Source: DTU019 sp050949825 | Lineage (GTDB): Bacteria > Bacillota > Syntrophomonadia > Syntrophomonadales > Syntrophomonadaceae | Length of the DNA stretch: 64,000 nt | Reading direction: 5' to 3' | Assembly: GCA_050949825.1 (NCBI GenBank) | Contig: JBMNGL010000003.1 | Location: forward strand, 186,001-250,000 | Shown: positions 52,440 to 60,740 of the stretch, piece after piece | Position numbering within the stretch: the stretch's first letter is position 1 | How the letters are laid out: each line of letters opens with the position of its first letter | Notes under the pieces: model-generated | Database searches by the model: none | Told to the model about the DNA's origin: nothing | Seen by the model: only the letters and a program-made list of their open reading frames with translations | Translations under genes and position numbers: made by a program

Positions 52440-52552
52440 TGGCCAAATTAGTCATTTTGTCTCCTGCCGCCCGCTATCTTAAAAAGCTCAAGGAGAAACC
52501 GCTAAAAGGAGACACAAGGGGACGTTTTTGTTGTGTCATGAAGCCCTTTTAA
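52439..52552 (+). pseudogene. RelE/ParE-type toxin truncated by the 70-bp repeat
   Basis: The frame begins MAKLVILSPAARYLKKLKEK, the usual start of a plasmid-stabilisation (RelE/ParE) toxin, with translational coupling to the antitoxin. After about 23 residues the sequence is the 70-bp repeat (from 52511) and stops at 52552. The rest of the toxin is absent. It is a toxin remnant interrupted by repeat insertion or replaced by it. Confidence 0.82.
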
Positions 52553-52580
52553 CGATATTGAAACTTTGACCGGTCAGGCG
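52511..52580 (+). repeat. 70-bp dispersed repeat, copy 2
   Basis: Same element as 50333-50402 (66 of 70 bases). It cuts the toxin gene after codon 24 and ends 22 bases before the DUF3795 gene. Confidence 0.85.
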
Positions 52581-52602
52581 CGTTGCTGGGAGGATAAGCG
52601 CT

Positions 52603-53148
52603 ATGTCAAAATCATATACCACAATCGGTTGCTGCGGCATTGAATGTGGGCTTTGCCCCCGATTTTATACAGAGGGCAATTCGAGATGTCCGGGGTGTGG
52701 CGGCGTAGACTTTAAGAACAAACACCCGTCGTGTTCTTACAAAACTTGTTGCGCTGACAAATACGGATTGGAAGTTTGCTCCCAGTGCATTGAATATCCT
52801 TGCCGCAAGTATGAGGATAGGGGCAAAATCGAGCGTGATTCGTTTGTATCGCATAAACGGATTTTTCCCAATCACGACATGATAAGGACTAATGGGTTTG
52901 ATAAGTATCTCGCCCGGCTGAATGAGCGCATTGGTATTCTAAAAGAAATGCTTGCAGGATACGATGACGGACGGAACAAAAGTTTTTATTGTATAGCTGC
53001 CGCGTTGCTTCCTTCTTCGTCATTACATTCTGCATTGTCAGAGGTTAAAAACGTTGAGGATGACAAAAAGAATAAGGCGAAAGCGTTGCGGGCGATACTA
53101 ACCGGCTACGCCGATAGCGAGAACATCGAATTGAAACTAATAAAGTAA
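52603..53148 (+). CDS. DUF3795-type cysteine-rich protein
   Basis: 181 residues. The N-terminal third is Cys-rich in ordered pairs: IGCCGIECGLCPRF, CPGCGG, CSYKTCCADKYGLEVCSQCIEYPCRKY, suited to binding zinc or an Fe-S cluster. This matches DUF3795 proteins common in Clostridia. The rest is helical. Function unknown. RBS GGGAGGA. Confidence 0.8.
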   Translation: MSKSYTTIGCCGIECGLCPRFYTEGNSRCPGCGGVDFKNKHPSCSYKTCCADKYGLEVCSQCIEYPCRKYEDRGKIERDSFVSHKRIFPNHDMIRTNGFDKYLARLNERIGILKEMLAGYDDGRNKSFYCIAAALLPSSSLHSALSEVKNVEDDKKNKAKALRAILTGYADSENIELKLIK

Positions 53149-53226
53149 TTGTCGCTTTCCAAGCGACCTTTCGCCATCCTTGAAGTAGCACCCTTAAGTC
53201 AAATAAAACTTGAGGAGGACACTTCA

Positions 53227-53289
53227 ATGAAAAAGGGACTAACCGAACTGGTATTCATACTCGACAAAAGCAGCCAAGGGCGGAAATAA
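53227..53289 (+). pseudogene. N-terminal fragment of a von Willebrand A-domain protein
   Basis: A strong TTGAGGAGG site and ATG start give MKKGLTELVFILDKSSQGRK then stop. The first 15 residues match the start of vWA proteins (…ELVFILDKSGSMSG); the MIDAS Ser-x-Ser is lost after DKS. Followed by a hairpin AACACCT/AGGTGTT at 53319-53360. Only the first codons remain. Confidence 0.55.
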
Positions 53290-53393
53290 TTCAATTTCAA
53301 ACTGCCGTCAACAGCTTTAAACACCTATGCCGAAGGAAAAACGGCTTGTTGTTAGGTGTTTACTAAAGGTTGGCGAGTTTCCTCCCGGGTTTT

Positions 53394-53720
53394 TCAGGGG
53401 GAACTAACTGTTCCGTTCCAAATATAGGTTTCAGCCTGTAAAGTCTCGCCATTTTCCAGTTCTACATCAACAACCCCTTTATTGAAAGCAGTCTCAGCAT
53501 TCATCAGAAAGTCCATTTTGGCCAGCGTCTCCGGGTCGATATCATATACTTCGCCCTGCACACGCTTTCCTTCTTCAGGAAGAATACCATGCAAGCTACC
53601 CAGAATATATTTTGCATATCCCTCAATAAAACCCTTGCCCAGGAAGGTCTTCCCTTGAAGATAATACTGGTGATAACGACCATTTTTCATAAAACTGCCA
53701 CTATACACGAAAAACTTCAC
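53394..53720 (-). CDS. Gamma-glutamylcyclotransferase-like (AIG2) protein
   Basis: 108 residues. The N-terminal YSGSFMKNGRYHQYYLQGKTFLGKGFIEGYAKYIL follows the Y-G-[ST]-L motif of the GGCT/AIG2 fold with the Leu replaced by Phe, and LHGILPEEGKRVQGEVYDIDPETLAKMDFLMNAE has the Gly-Glu-x-Tyr segment. GGCT enzymes release 5-oxoproline from gamma-glutamyl peptides. The substrate here is unknown. Close to the right edge of the accessory region. Confidence 0.82.
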   Translation of the reverse strand: MKFFVYSGSFMKNGRYHQYYLQGKTFLGKGFIEGYAKYILGSLHGILPEEGKRVQGEVYDIDPETLAKMDFLMNAETAFNKGVVDVELENGETLQAETYIWNGTVSSP

Positions 53721-53909
53721 CCTTAATCACTCCCCTGTATTTCTTCGTGTTCTATTATCTCATACATCGCCATTTTTTTGGCCGTCGATATCGAATAGAT
53801 TGGGCTGCTATACAGCCATAAATGATTTATCAAGCCTTGGGCTAACTCGCTTTCTGGAAATTAAGCCCGGGGTTAATCCAGGTGTAAGTTTTTGGGGAAA
53901 AGAAAAAAA

Positions 53910-53944
53910 GGAGCAAACCTGCTGCAACAGGTAAGCGCTCTTTG
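53910..53944. terminator. Hairpin between divergent genes
   Basis: GAGC-aa-ACCTG-ctgcaa-CAGGT-aagc-GCTC, followed by TTTG on the plus strand and TTTTTTT on the minus strand. It is better as a minus-strand terminator, but no minus-strand gene lies to its right. It may instead be a leader hairpin for the gene at 53990. Confidence 0.4.
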
Positions 53945-53989
53945 TCTGCAGAACTATAAACTAGAGAACAAGAAATGGACGGTTAAGAC

Positions 53990-54700
53990 ATGGAGCTGAT
54001 TTGGAAACATCTCACCCGCGGCCTGATTTATGCTCGTAGTTTTAGACTAATCCCGGCGCTTGTGGGTACTGCTATCCCGTTTTTCTGGCAGCTGGTTAAT
54101 CTGTACGGCACCCTGCCGGCAGTGGTTTTAATAATTGGCGTATTTCAAATACTCATAGTATGTATGGCAGCCATGATATATCCTTTTTTGTTTTTCAAAT
54201 TTACTTTTTTAGAGCTGTACTGCCTGGCAGCAGTAATCATGGCGGTTGCCATTATTAGCTGGCAGGTTATAAATATTGCCGCTAACCGCCGGGCCGGTTT
54301 CAAACTGATTAAACTGCAATTTTCAACCCGCACAGCCCTGCTTTTGCTGGGCCTGCTGCTGGGCCATCGCTTAATACCCCTGCCGGTATCGCCCCGGACT
54401 GTATTCTGGGACCTGCATTTAAAACCTCACCTGGCCGGACGGCTGAAATCAAAACAGCGGGAGGAAATCATCGCTGCTATAAGACATGATTACCAGCAGG
54501 CTGTAAATCTAATAGAAGATGCCATATTTTTCGGCTGTTCCCCCGGTTCGTTCAAGGAACTGTTAATTGATGCCGGGCTTAAGGAGTCGCAGTTTGTTAT
54601 GATGAAAACTATTATTCCGATAGAGCACGCCAGCATTTTTGGGTTGAGACGTTCTTTCTATTTTTACGTTATATTTGTCCACGATCAGGCCAGCCAATAA
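53990..54700 (+). CDS. Membrane protein of unknown function
   Basis: 236 residues. Three to four hydrophobic segments (about 18-42, 44-66, 72-96, 113-130) are followed by a soluble, mixed charge domain (REEIIAAIRHDYQQAVNLIEDAIFFGC ... FVMMKTIIPIEHASIFGLRRSFYFYVIFV). No family recognised. The region to the next gene (54701-55014) shows no gene or strong signal. Confidence 0.65.
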   Translation: MELIWKHLTRGLIYARSFRLIPALVGTAIPFFWQLVNLYGTLPAVVLIIGVFQILIVCMAAMIYPFLFFKFTFLELYCLAAVIMAVAIISWQVINIAANRRAGFKLIKLQFSTRTALLLLGLLLGHRLIPLPVSPRTVFWDLHLKPHLAGRLKSKQREEIIAAIRHDYQQAVNLIEDAIFFGCSPGSFKELLIDAGLKESQFVMMKTIIPIEHASIFGLRRSFYFYVIFVHDQASQ

Positions 54701-55014
54701 TGCATAAAAAACAGCCTCACATACATAATAAATGGTTGGGGTTGGCCTGTGTCCGCCAGTTGGGGGACATATACCGCCTGTTGCCCGACATTATGAAATA
54801 GCGGCAAAAGCACGGCAAATGACAAAGAAAAGGCCCTGTTCAAGGATTTTTAAAAGGCCCCTGGAACACCAATATATCGCCACTATGTTTTGAATGTGGA
54901 TTTGAGCGCTGGATGCATGATACACTAAAAGGTAGATATCTTTATTTGGCCGGTCTCTGCCATCTTTCTTCATGGCAAATATTGGTATGATTTTAAGATG
55001 AAAGAGGTGTATTT

Positions 55015-56154
55015 ATGAATTTTATGCTTTCGGAGGAACAGGAACTGATCAGATCAAATGTCCGCGAGTTCACTTTGAAGTATGTCGAACCCGTGGCCGC
55101 GGAAATCGACGCCAACAGCCGCCAGCCTGTCGAGATATTCGAGAAGCTTGGCGAACTGGGCATGATGGGCATTTCTTATCCGACCGAATATGGGGGCGGG
55201 GGAACGGAATTTCTTACCACCATGATCGTTACCGAAGAATTGGCCAGCTCTTGTGCCAGCACCGGTTTTCTGCATGGATACAGCTTCGGTTTGATAGGAC
55301 ATCCCCTACTGACTTTTGGCAATGATGAACAGAAGAAAAAGTGGATGCCCGGCCTGGCAGCCGGCAAGCTCGTCGGAGCCTTTGCGTTAACAGAACCGGG
55401 AGCGGGGACTGATGTCAGTTCGGCCACCAGCACCGCGGTGAAAAATGGCAATGAGTATATCTTGAACGGAAGCAAGACTTTTATTACCAATGCGATTATC
55501 GCGGATGTCTTCGTGGCTTTCGTCTACACCGACCGTTCAGCCGGCACCAAAGGCATGAGCTGCTTTTTGATCCCCAAAGGAACCCCGGGACTTATTCTGG
55601 GGCAACATTTTGATAAAATGGGGGTTCGCGGCTCCCAAACCTCTGAAGTGGTATTCAAGGACTGTGTCGTACCGGCTGACTGCCTGCTCGGCAAGGAGGG
55701 AGACGGCTTCAGGATCGCTATGAGCGCGCTTGATGTCGGCCGCATAGGCATTGCCGCTATGTCCACCGGCATCATTCGTGCCTGCTTGGATGAATCGGTC
55801 AAATATTCCAAGGAGCGGGTCCAGTTTAATAAGCCTATCGCCAGGCAACAGGCTATTCAATGGTTTATAGCCGATATGTCCACCGATCTTGACGCGGCTC
55901 GTTTTATGTATATGAACGCCGCCTGGGTAAAAGAGCAGGGCAAATCATTCAGTCTGGCCGCCTCCAAAGCCAAGCTGTTCTGTTCCGAATGCGCGGCGCG
56001 ACACACTTCCAAAGCTGTGCAGATTCAAGGTGGTTACGGGTTCATGAAGGGAGCCAAGGTGGAACGGCTCTACCGCGATGTCAAGTTAACTGAAATCGGC
56101 GAAGGCACGTCCGAAGCTCAACGCATGATTATAGCAGGTGCGGCTCTTCGTTAA
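55015..56154 (+). CDS. Short-chain acyl-CoA dehydrogenase
   Basis: 379 residues, full length. Motifs GAFALTEPGAGTDVSS and NGSKTFITNA bind FAD, and the catalytic base Glu is in YRDVKLTEIGEGTSE. The family oxidises acyl-CoA to enoyl-CoA; the Glu position and length fit butyryl-CoA dehydrogenases. EtfAB genes are not adjacent. In a syntrophic butyrate oxidiser this would pass electrons through ETF. ATG at 55015 with AAAGAGG. Confidence 0.92.
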   Translation: MNFMLSEEQELIRSNVREFTLKYVEPVAAEIDANSRQPVEIFEKLGELGMMGISYPTEYGGGGTEFLTTMIVTEELASSCASTGFLHGYSFGLIGHPLLTFGNDEQKKKWMPGLAAGKLVGAFALTEPGAGTDVSSATSTAVKNGNEYILNGSKTFITNAIIADVFVAFVYTDRSAGTKGMSCFLIPKGTPGLILGQHFDKMGVRGSQTSEVVFKDCVVPADCLLGKEGDGFRIAMSALDVGRIGIAAMSTGIIRACLDESVKYSKERVQFNKPIARQQAIQWFIADMSTDLDAARFMYMNAAWVKEQGKSFSLAASKAKLFCSECAARHTSKAVQIQGGYGFMKGAKVERLYRDVKLTEIGEGTSEAQRMIIAGAALR

Positions 56155-56612
56155 ATTGGCCGGCATCATCGCCCAATAAAAACGAAACGGGGTCTTGTTT
56201 TCAAAGTATTCGATTTCCGACTGCCTGGAGATCTATAGGAAACCGGGCACGATTCGAACTCCAAATACGTAAAACAGCAGGCATGCTGCAAACAATATCA
56301 GGGTGCGGTTCGATAAAAGAACCGCACCCATTCATTCCGGAATTCGTCCAGATGGAGTCGGCGAGGATTAATTCATGTAGTTCTCTTTTGATATCACAGC
56401 GGCACCCTTTAAGCAAAGCGAAAGATCAGGTGCAGCTCCGGCGGTAACATCATATTAATTTGATAACCTTCCGTATGGAAGGATTTTTTGCCAATATCCA
56501 TCGCTGCCAATAAAAATAAGTGAGTGCTGGAATTAGCTTTAGTTTTTTGGGGTAAATTTTAATAGAAAAGCAGGTCCGAAAACCTGCTTCTTAATATCTG
56601 AAGGTGGTTTGG
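56155..56612. other. Intergenic region with hairpin and terminator
   Basis: No gene seen in 458 bases. Perfect hairpin GGGTGCGGTTC-gataaaa-GAACCGCACCC at 56301-56329 could end the acyl-CoA dehydrogenase transcript. At 56565-56592 the minus strand reads AAGCAGGT-tttcgg-ACCTGCTTTTC, the terminator of the cytochrome b gene. Confidence 0.65.
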
Positions 56613-57386
56613 TTAGAAGTTTGTATCACTAACAAATTGGGATTTGCTTTCACGGTTATCATTGTCATTCCCGGTAATTATAACTTCTTCCTCCAAAGTA
56701 ACTAAACCTTCATTTTCGGTTTCGAAGTCTTCATCCTTGTTTTTGCGCAATTGTTTCCACCATTTCCCATGCCGTTGTATAACGTAGTCTCTTTCAATAT
56801 AGCCGGTGAACATACTGACCACCAGAGGGCGGTTATCCTTGATCAGAAAAGCAAGTAGATGGATAATAATCGAAAGCAGCAATATTACAGTAAACAGGTT
56901 ATGAATCTGGGCCAACCAAAATATGGTGCCTGAAGAAAATTCCACTGTGGGCATATTTTTATATACCTTCATTATGCCGGTAATAATCAGGGCCATTATT
57001 GAGAAAGCAGTTACAGCAAAGGCCAATCGTTGTTCCGCCAGATATTTATCATTTTCAGGTTCCTGAGCCAAACCCAGCATGGCGGCAAAGATCTGTATAG
57101 ATTCTTTAAAATCACCTTTCCGGGGAATGATGTCCCATTTTTTGCCAACCAATAAATAGGTGGCATAATAAAAACTAATAAAAATCAGCACTATAGCTGC
57201 CATATAGTGAATATTCAAGGTGGTAAAGAAGTTACTCGACCAGGCAAGACCCGGGAGTTGGTCTACAAAATACCTTTTGTATATGGGCATCTGTCCAAAA
57301 CCAGTAAACAACAGGATAAAAATTGATGCTGCAGTAACCCAATGTGTAAAGCGTATTGCTAAATTGTGCCGCTTAATCTTCATCAA
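56613..57386 (-). CDS. Di-haem-type cytochrome b subunit (FdnI/FdhC-like)
   Basis: 257 residues, four to five membrane helices. The first helix begins HNLAIRFTHWVTAASIFILLF, with His as in FdnI; further His residues lie in NIHYMAAIVLIF and AQIHNLFTVILLLSIIIHLLAF, fit to bind two haem b groups. A long acidic tail (60 residues) is unusual. It overlaps the ferredoxin subunit gene by 14 bases, so the two form a membrane redox unit that exchanges electrons with menaquinone. No catalytic subunit is in the window. Confidence 0.85.
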   Translation of the reverse strand: MMKIKRHNLAIRFTHWVTAASIFILLFTGFGQMPIYKRYFVDQLPGLAWSSNFFTTLNIHYMAAIVLIFISFYYATYLLVGKKWDIIPRKGDFKESIQIFAAMLGLAQEPENDKYLAEQRLAFAVTAFSIMALIITGIMKVYKNMPTVEFSSGTIFWLAQIHNLFTVILLLSIIIHLLAFLIKDNRPLVVSMFTGYIERDYVIQRHGKWWKQLRKNKDEDFETENEGLVTLEEEVIITGNDNDNRESKSQFVSDTNF

Positions 57387-58371
57387 CAGTATCCCCCTTC
57401 ATTATTTGATAAGTGCTTATTCCCGCGGCTAGTACACCGGCTATGGGAGCCATCAAGAAACCGCTCAGCATTTTACCCGGTTCATCCAGGGGATTTACTA
57501 TATTTACAGCCATATCGATTCTACCGACCTGGCCATCCAAGTCCTGTTCAACAATAGCTGTATTGATTGCCTCAAAAGGTATTTTAGAAATATAGAAATT
57601 AGCAGTACCGCCATTTTCTACATCTCCATAAATATATCCCTGGTTCTCTTGAGCCCAATTACGGGCATACTCACGCAGCTCTTTTTGAGAACCAAACATA
57701 ATGGCATTCCTGGGGCATGCTGTTACACAGGCTGGCTCCTTTCCCTGTTTGATCAGATCATGGCACATATCACATTTATACATCACTCCCCCGCCGGCCA
57801 AATCCGGAGCTACTTTTAAATATAGACCTACCCCGGCCTGGCGTTGAGGAATATGCCAGGGACAAACATCCCTGCATTTAGCTCCTCCAAAACACCCCTT
57901 TGGATTGATTACGACTGGCCCTTCCGCCGTCTTATCATTTACACCAAAAGGGCATAAAGTTGAACAGGGCGGATTGTCACAATGCATACACTTGCGGGGG
58001 ACATGCACTTTGATTTTTTGCCCCTGGAACTCCACCTCCAGATGCTGTACATAAGTCCAGTTATAGGGGGTAAGACGGTTAGTAAGGTGCCGTTTATTAG
58101 ACCAGTCCTCATGTTTAGACTGGGGCCAATAATCTCGAATAGGCAGCTGCGGCTGAGGGTATTTGTTCTCATTTTGGGCTCGGCATGCCAAGACACACTG
58201 GGGGGTATCCTGAAAGGCACAACCATCGCATTTATTCAAATCATGCAGCATAGCGTAGTTGCCATTTGATGTAGTCCGGGCTAGAATTTTTCCGGTGCCA
58301 GTTATAATGCTGGCAGCTGCAAGTCCTGATATTGCAGCTCTTTTTAGAAATGACCTGCGCGTGATAGACAT
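57373..58371 (-). CDS. Tat-exported iron-sulfur (4x 4Fe-4S, FdnH/HybA-like) subunit with C-terminal anchor
   Basis: 332 residues. Tat signal MSITRRSFLKRAAISGLAAAS. Cysteine sets: CDGCAFQDTPQCVLAC, CMHCDNPPCSTLCPFG, CFGGAKCRDVCPWH, and CDMCHDLIKQGKEPACVTACP fit four clusters. One membrane helix near the C-terminus (MLSGFLMAPIAGVLAAGISTY). The layout resembles HybA and FdnH. Paired with the cytochrome b gene. Possible roles include formate, hydrogen, or sulfur-compound electron transfer; the missing catalytic subunit leaves this open. Confidence 0.85.
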   Translation of the reverse strand: MSITRRSFLKRAAISGLAAASIITGTGKILARTTSNGNYAMLHDLNKCDGCAFQDTPQCVLACRAQNENKYPQPQLPIRDYWPQSKHEDWSNKRHLTNRLTPYNWTYVQHLEVEFQGQKIKVHVPRKCMHCDNPPCSTLCPFGVNDKTAEGPVVINPKGCFGGAKCRDVCPWHIPQRQAGVGLYLKVAPDLAGGGVMYKCDMCHDLIKQGKEPACVTACPRNAIMFGSQKELREYARNWAQENQGYIYGDVENGGTANFYISKIPFEAINTAIVEQDLDGQVGRIDMAVNIVNPLDEPGKMLSGFLMAPIAGVLAAGISTYQIMKGDTVDED

Positions 58372-58395
58372 TATATTACCTCCTCCTCCGTAAGT

Positions 58396-58453
58396 ATACC
58401 CCTACAGGGTATGGGTTTTGCTATATTTTATACATTCGCAGGCATTTTGGCAA
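58396..58453 (-). promoter_or_regulatory. Promoter with CsoR/CstR-like operator
   Basis: Minus strand: TTGCCA (58453-58448), 17-base spacer, TAAAAT (58430-58425). Just downstream, ATACCC-tgtag-GGGTAT (58412-58396) is an inverted repeat like operators of the CsoR/CstR family (copper or persulfide sensors). The next gene start is 25 bases on. No csoR or cstR gene is in the window. Confidence 0.6.
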
Positions 58454-58545
58454 TGGGTTAATTGATTATTTACTGATTTTATATGTGCCGTTCTGAGGAC
58501 CGGCAGTATCAAGACTTTTCCGACTTGAACGTCTTTCTATATGGG

Positions 58546-58593
58546 GAAAAAATATAAACAGAGGCGAATTGCCCGCCTCTGTTTATATTTTTT
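58546..58593. terminator. Long bidirectional terminator
   Basis: AAAAATATAAACAGAGGCG pairs with CGCCTCTGTTTATATTTTT. It sits in a 578-base gap (58372-58949) that otherwise holds no gene; the rest of the gap is AT-rich. Confidence 0.8.
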
Positions 58594-58949
58594 TCATTAA
58601 CCGATTATCGATTTTTAAATAGCATGAATCTTTTTGTGATGATCTATACCTTGGCATTATCATTGATTAGCGGCGATCATAGGCTGCCTTAATGCTCCAA
58701 ACATCCCATCTAATTGCACAGAATTGTTTTCATAATTGCTGCTATGTCTATAGGTAAACCCCGGTAAAAATGTATAAACATCTCAGATATTAATGAAATC
58801 TTTACGGCATATGCAAGCAGTAACCCTTACACCCGTTTTTCCTACTTTCATCCCTTATTAAAAACATAACAGCCTATACTCCTGAACTTCTCCTTATACT
58901 AATCTCTCCGTTTGTTAACTTATCGAAACTATCGGATAAAAAAAGTCCT

Positions 58950-59156
58950 CTAATCGGACTTTCTGATTAAGGTATCTGGGTTTGCTCCCAGTATTTTACA
59001 TATTAAAACGAATTCTTCAAGGGTTAATTGCCTTCTCCCGTTTTCCTTATGGTTATATCCAGTCGCTGATAATCCTAACTTTCGAGCCATTTCAAGTTGA
59101 GTCAATCCGCACCTGACCCTTTCAGCGCGGATATTGCGTCCAATGGAAAACGTCAT
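58950..59156 (-). CDS. XRE-family HTH regulator (short)
   Basis: 68 residues, start at 59156 (GAGGGGAGA). The sequence MTFSIGRNIRAERVRCGLTQLEMARKLGLSATGYNHKENGRRQLTLEEFVLICKILGANPDTLI is one complete HTH_3 domain with no extra part. Divergent from another XRE regulator, sharing a 100-base operator region. Confidence 0.85.
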   Translation of the reverse strand: MTFSIGRNIRAERVRCGLTQLEMARKLGLSATGYNHKENGRRQLTLEEFVLICKILGANPDTLIRKSD

Positions 59157-59188
59157 TAATGTCTCCCCTCCGCCGGTTAACTTTTTGC

Positions 59189-59250
59189 AACTTTGATAAT
59201 ACAAAGTTACCAGATGCTCAAGTTTTTGTCAATAACTTTTGTTAACAAAA
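59189..59250. promoter_or_regulatory. Two palindromic operators between the XRE genes
   Basis: AACTTTG-ataata-CAAAGTT (59189-59208) and TTTTGTTAACAAAA (59237-59250). Both are perfect. The first lies just upstream of the short XRE start, the second near the start of the divergent gene. Confidence 0.6.
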
Positions 59251-59254
59251 TGCA

Positions 59255-59677
59255 TTGTTTATTGCGCATTTAGTTAATTTATGTTATATGTTTATTAGAA
59301 TGTGTAAGAGGGTGGTAAAAATTAATACAGAAAGACAGACAGACGCAAAACAGATCAGAGAAATGTTTGCCCAACGGTTAAAGGAAATTAGAGAAGAAAG
59401 AGGATTGTCTCAAGAAGATGTAGGCAGGATGGCGGGATTATCAAAGGCCACTATATCTAAATACGAAGCAGCCAGTCATCCGCCCAAGCTGATCCATGCG
59501 GCGGCCATAGCCGAGGCCTTGAATGTAGGTTTTAGCTATCTCACTGGTTTTACCGACAACCGCTATGTCCAAGAAACATCCATAATAACAGAATTGTTTT
59601 TGTCGCTGCCGGACGATGGCAAGAAAGAACTTCTAAACTATGCTAGATATTTAGAGGAAAGAGATGCCAAGAATTGA
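59255..59677 (+). CDS. XRE-family HTH regulator with C-terminal extension
   Basis: 140 residues as an open frame; the true start is unclear. A GTG near 59315 and ATGs near 59288 and 59300 are candidates. The HTH is LKEIREERGLSQEDVGRMAGLSKATISKYEAASHPPKLIHAAAIAEALNVGFSYLTGF; the tail SLPDDGKKELLNYARYLEERDAK is helical. Resembles phage-type repressors. No phage genes are nearby. A stem GTTGGGTAG/CTACCCAAC at 59714-59733 follows the gene. Confidence 0.8.
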   Translation: MFIAHLVNLCYMFIRMCKRVVKINTERQTDAKQIREMFAQRLKEIREERGLSQEDVGRMAGLSKATISKYEAASHPPKLIHAAAIAEALNVGFSYLTGFTDNRYVQETSIITELFLSLPDDGKKELLNYARYLEERDAKN

Positions 59678-59802
59678 AAGGTTATGGAAGAAGACCGGAT
59701 GGTCTATAGGAATGTTGGGTAGAACTACCCAACGCCCCCGTCATGGGCAAACGAAAACAGAAGCATGTTTATACCCAAACCCGCAAAAAGTAGCTATATA
59801 AA

Positions 59803-59832
59803 ATGCTAACCAGATGCTTTTACGGTTAGCAT
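59803..59832. terminator. Hairpin between XRE and osmC-like genes
   Basis: ATGCTAACC-agatgctttttac-GGTTAGCAT, followed by GCTTT. Located between convergent genes. Confidence 0.5.
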
Positions 59833-59869
59833 GCTTTAGCAAAATCTAAATGCGGCAGGGCATATTTAC

Positions 59870-60295
59870 TTATCCTGCGAATTCTATTGCCGCTTCAATT
59901 ATTACCGGACACTTCACAGAAGCGGCAATGGTAGAATATTTCTGTGCCAACTTAAGGGCTCGATTAACGGTTATTTCAGAACCGCCCCCGACTTTAATTG
60001 TGGGCTTTAATATCACTTTATTGAACCAGGAGGTTTGGTCCAGGAATACCTCCACCTCACCGATGGCTTCGCATTCATAAGCAAGCAACTCCAGCTTAAA
60101 GCGTTTGAAGGCCCAGAGAACCATCATGTGCACGCAGGTGTTAATAGCCATCATAAAGGCGTCTTCCGGGGTCATCATATTGGGATGCCCATACAGGCTG
60201 GGCGGTGCTGAGAATTCCATATCCGTGCCGTTTTCGCAATAAGTATGCCCCAGGTGCTCGCTCTTCCAGACTACCTTGTTATGATACGCTGTCAT
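59870..60295 (-). CDS. OsmC-family protein
   Basis: 141 residues. The conserved first part NKVVWKSEHLGHTYCENG has a Cys like the peroxidatic Cys of OsmC/Ohr, and KLAQKYSTIAASVKCPVIIEAAIEF has the second Cys. GGGSEITVNRALKLA fits the fold. OsmC/Ohr proteins reduce organic hydroperoxides, often with dihydrolipoamide as reductant, which is notable because the first gene of this leftward operon encodes a lipoyl-type protein. Last gene of the four-gene operon. Confidence 0.88.
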   Translation of the reverse strand: MTAYHNKVVWKSEHLGHTYCENGTDMEFSAPPSLYGHPNMMTPEDAFMMAINTCVHMMVLWAFKRFKLELLAYECEAIGEVEVFLDQTSWFNKVILKPTIKVGGGSEITVNRALKLAQKYSTIAASVKCPVIIEAAIEFAG

Positions 60296-60305
60296 ATTGA
60301 TCCTC

Positions 60306-60737
60306 CTAAGTATTCAGGATTTTATCGACTTCTGCCGCAATTTCCAGGGCTACCAGATCAACCGTTGCCTGGTCTTTTGCACTTAGCTTTTGACGAGTAC
60401 CGCTCAATTGAGCCCCATGCTTGGAGAGAATCTCCGTAACCACCAGAGAGTGAGCCGGTTTCCCGCTCAATCTCTCCGTGCTTATAGCGCTACAGCGCTT
60501 GGCGCAGCCATCCAGGGTAATGGTGGGAAAACGGCTGGCAAAGCTGCGTTCCTTTTCGTCCCCGGCAATAAATAGCGGCAGGCAAAGGGTAACAGTCTTA
60601 CCGGGGCGCAACTCGTCCAGAACCTTGCGACAGGCAAAGCGGGTTACAGAACCTTCACAAAGGTCTTCCCCATTGCAGGGAACGATCCCCACTTTCACCG
60701 GTTTGGGATTGTCGGGTATTTGCAATATTTCCGCCAT
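60306..60737 (-). CDS. DGC-motif cysteine-rich protein (putative zinc-binding), copy 2
   Basis: 143 residues. Motifs VPCNGEDLCEGSVTR, ACRKV, TLCLPLF and TLDGCAKRCS give several Cys, with the Asp-Gly-Cys set that names the DGC domain (putative zinc-binding proteins). A paralogue lies four bases upstream (60741). The function of the family is not known; they occur in anaerobes near redox and metal genes. Confidence 0.8.
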   Translation of the reverse strand: MAEILQIPDNPKPVKVGIVPCNGEDLCEGSVTRFACRKVLDELRPGKTVTLCLPLFIAGDEKERSFASRFPTITLDGCAKRCSAISTERLSGKPAHSLVVTEILSKHGAQLSGTRQKLSAKDQATVDLVALEIAAEVDKILNT

Positions 60738-60740
60738 ATC

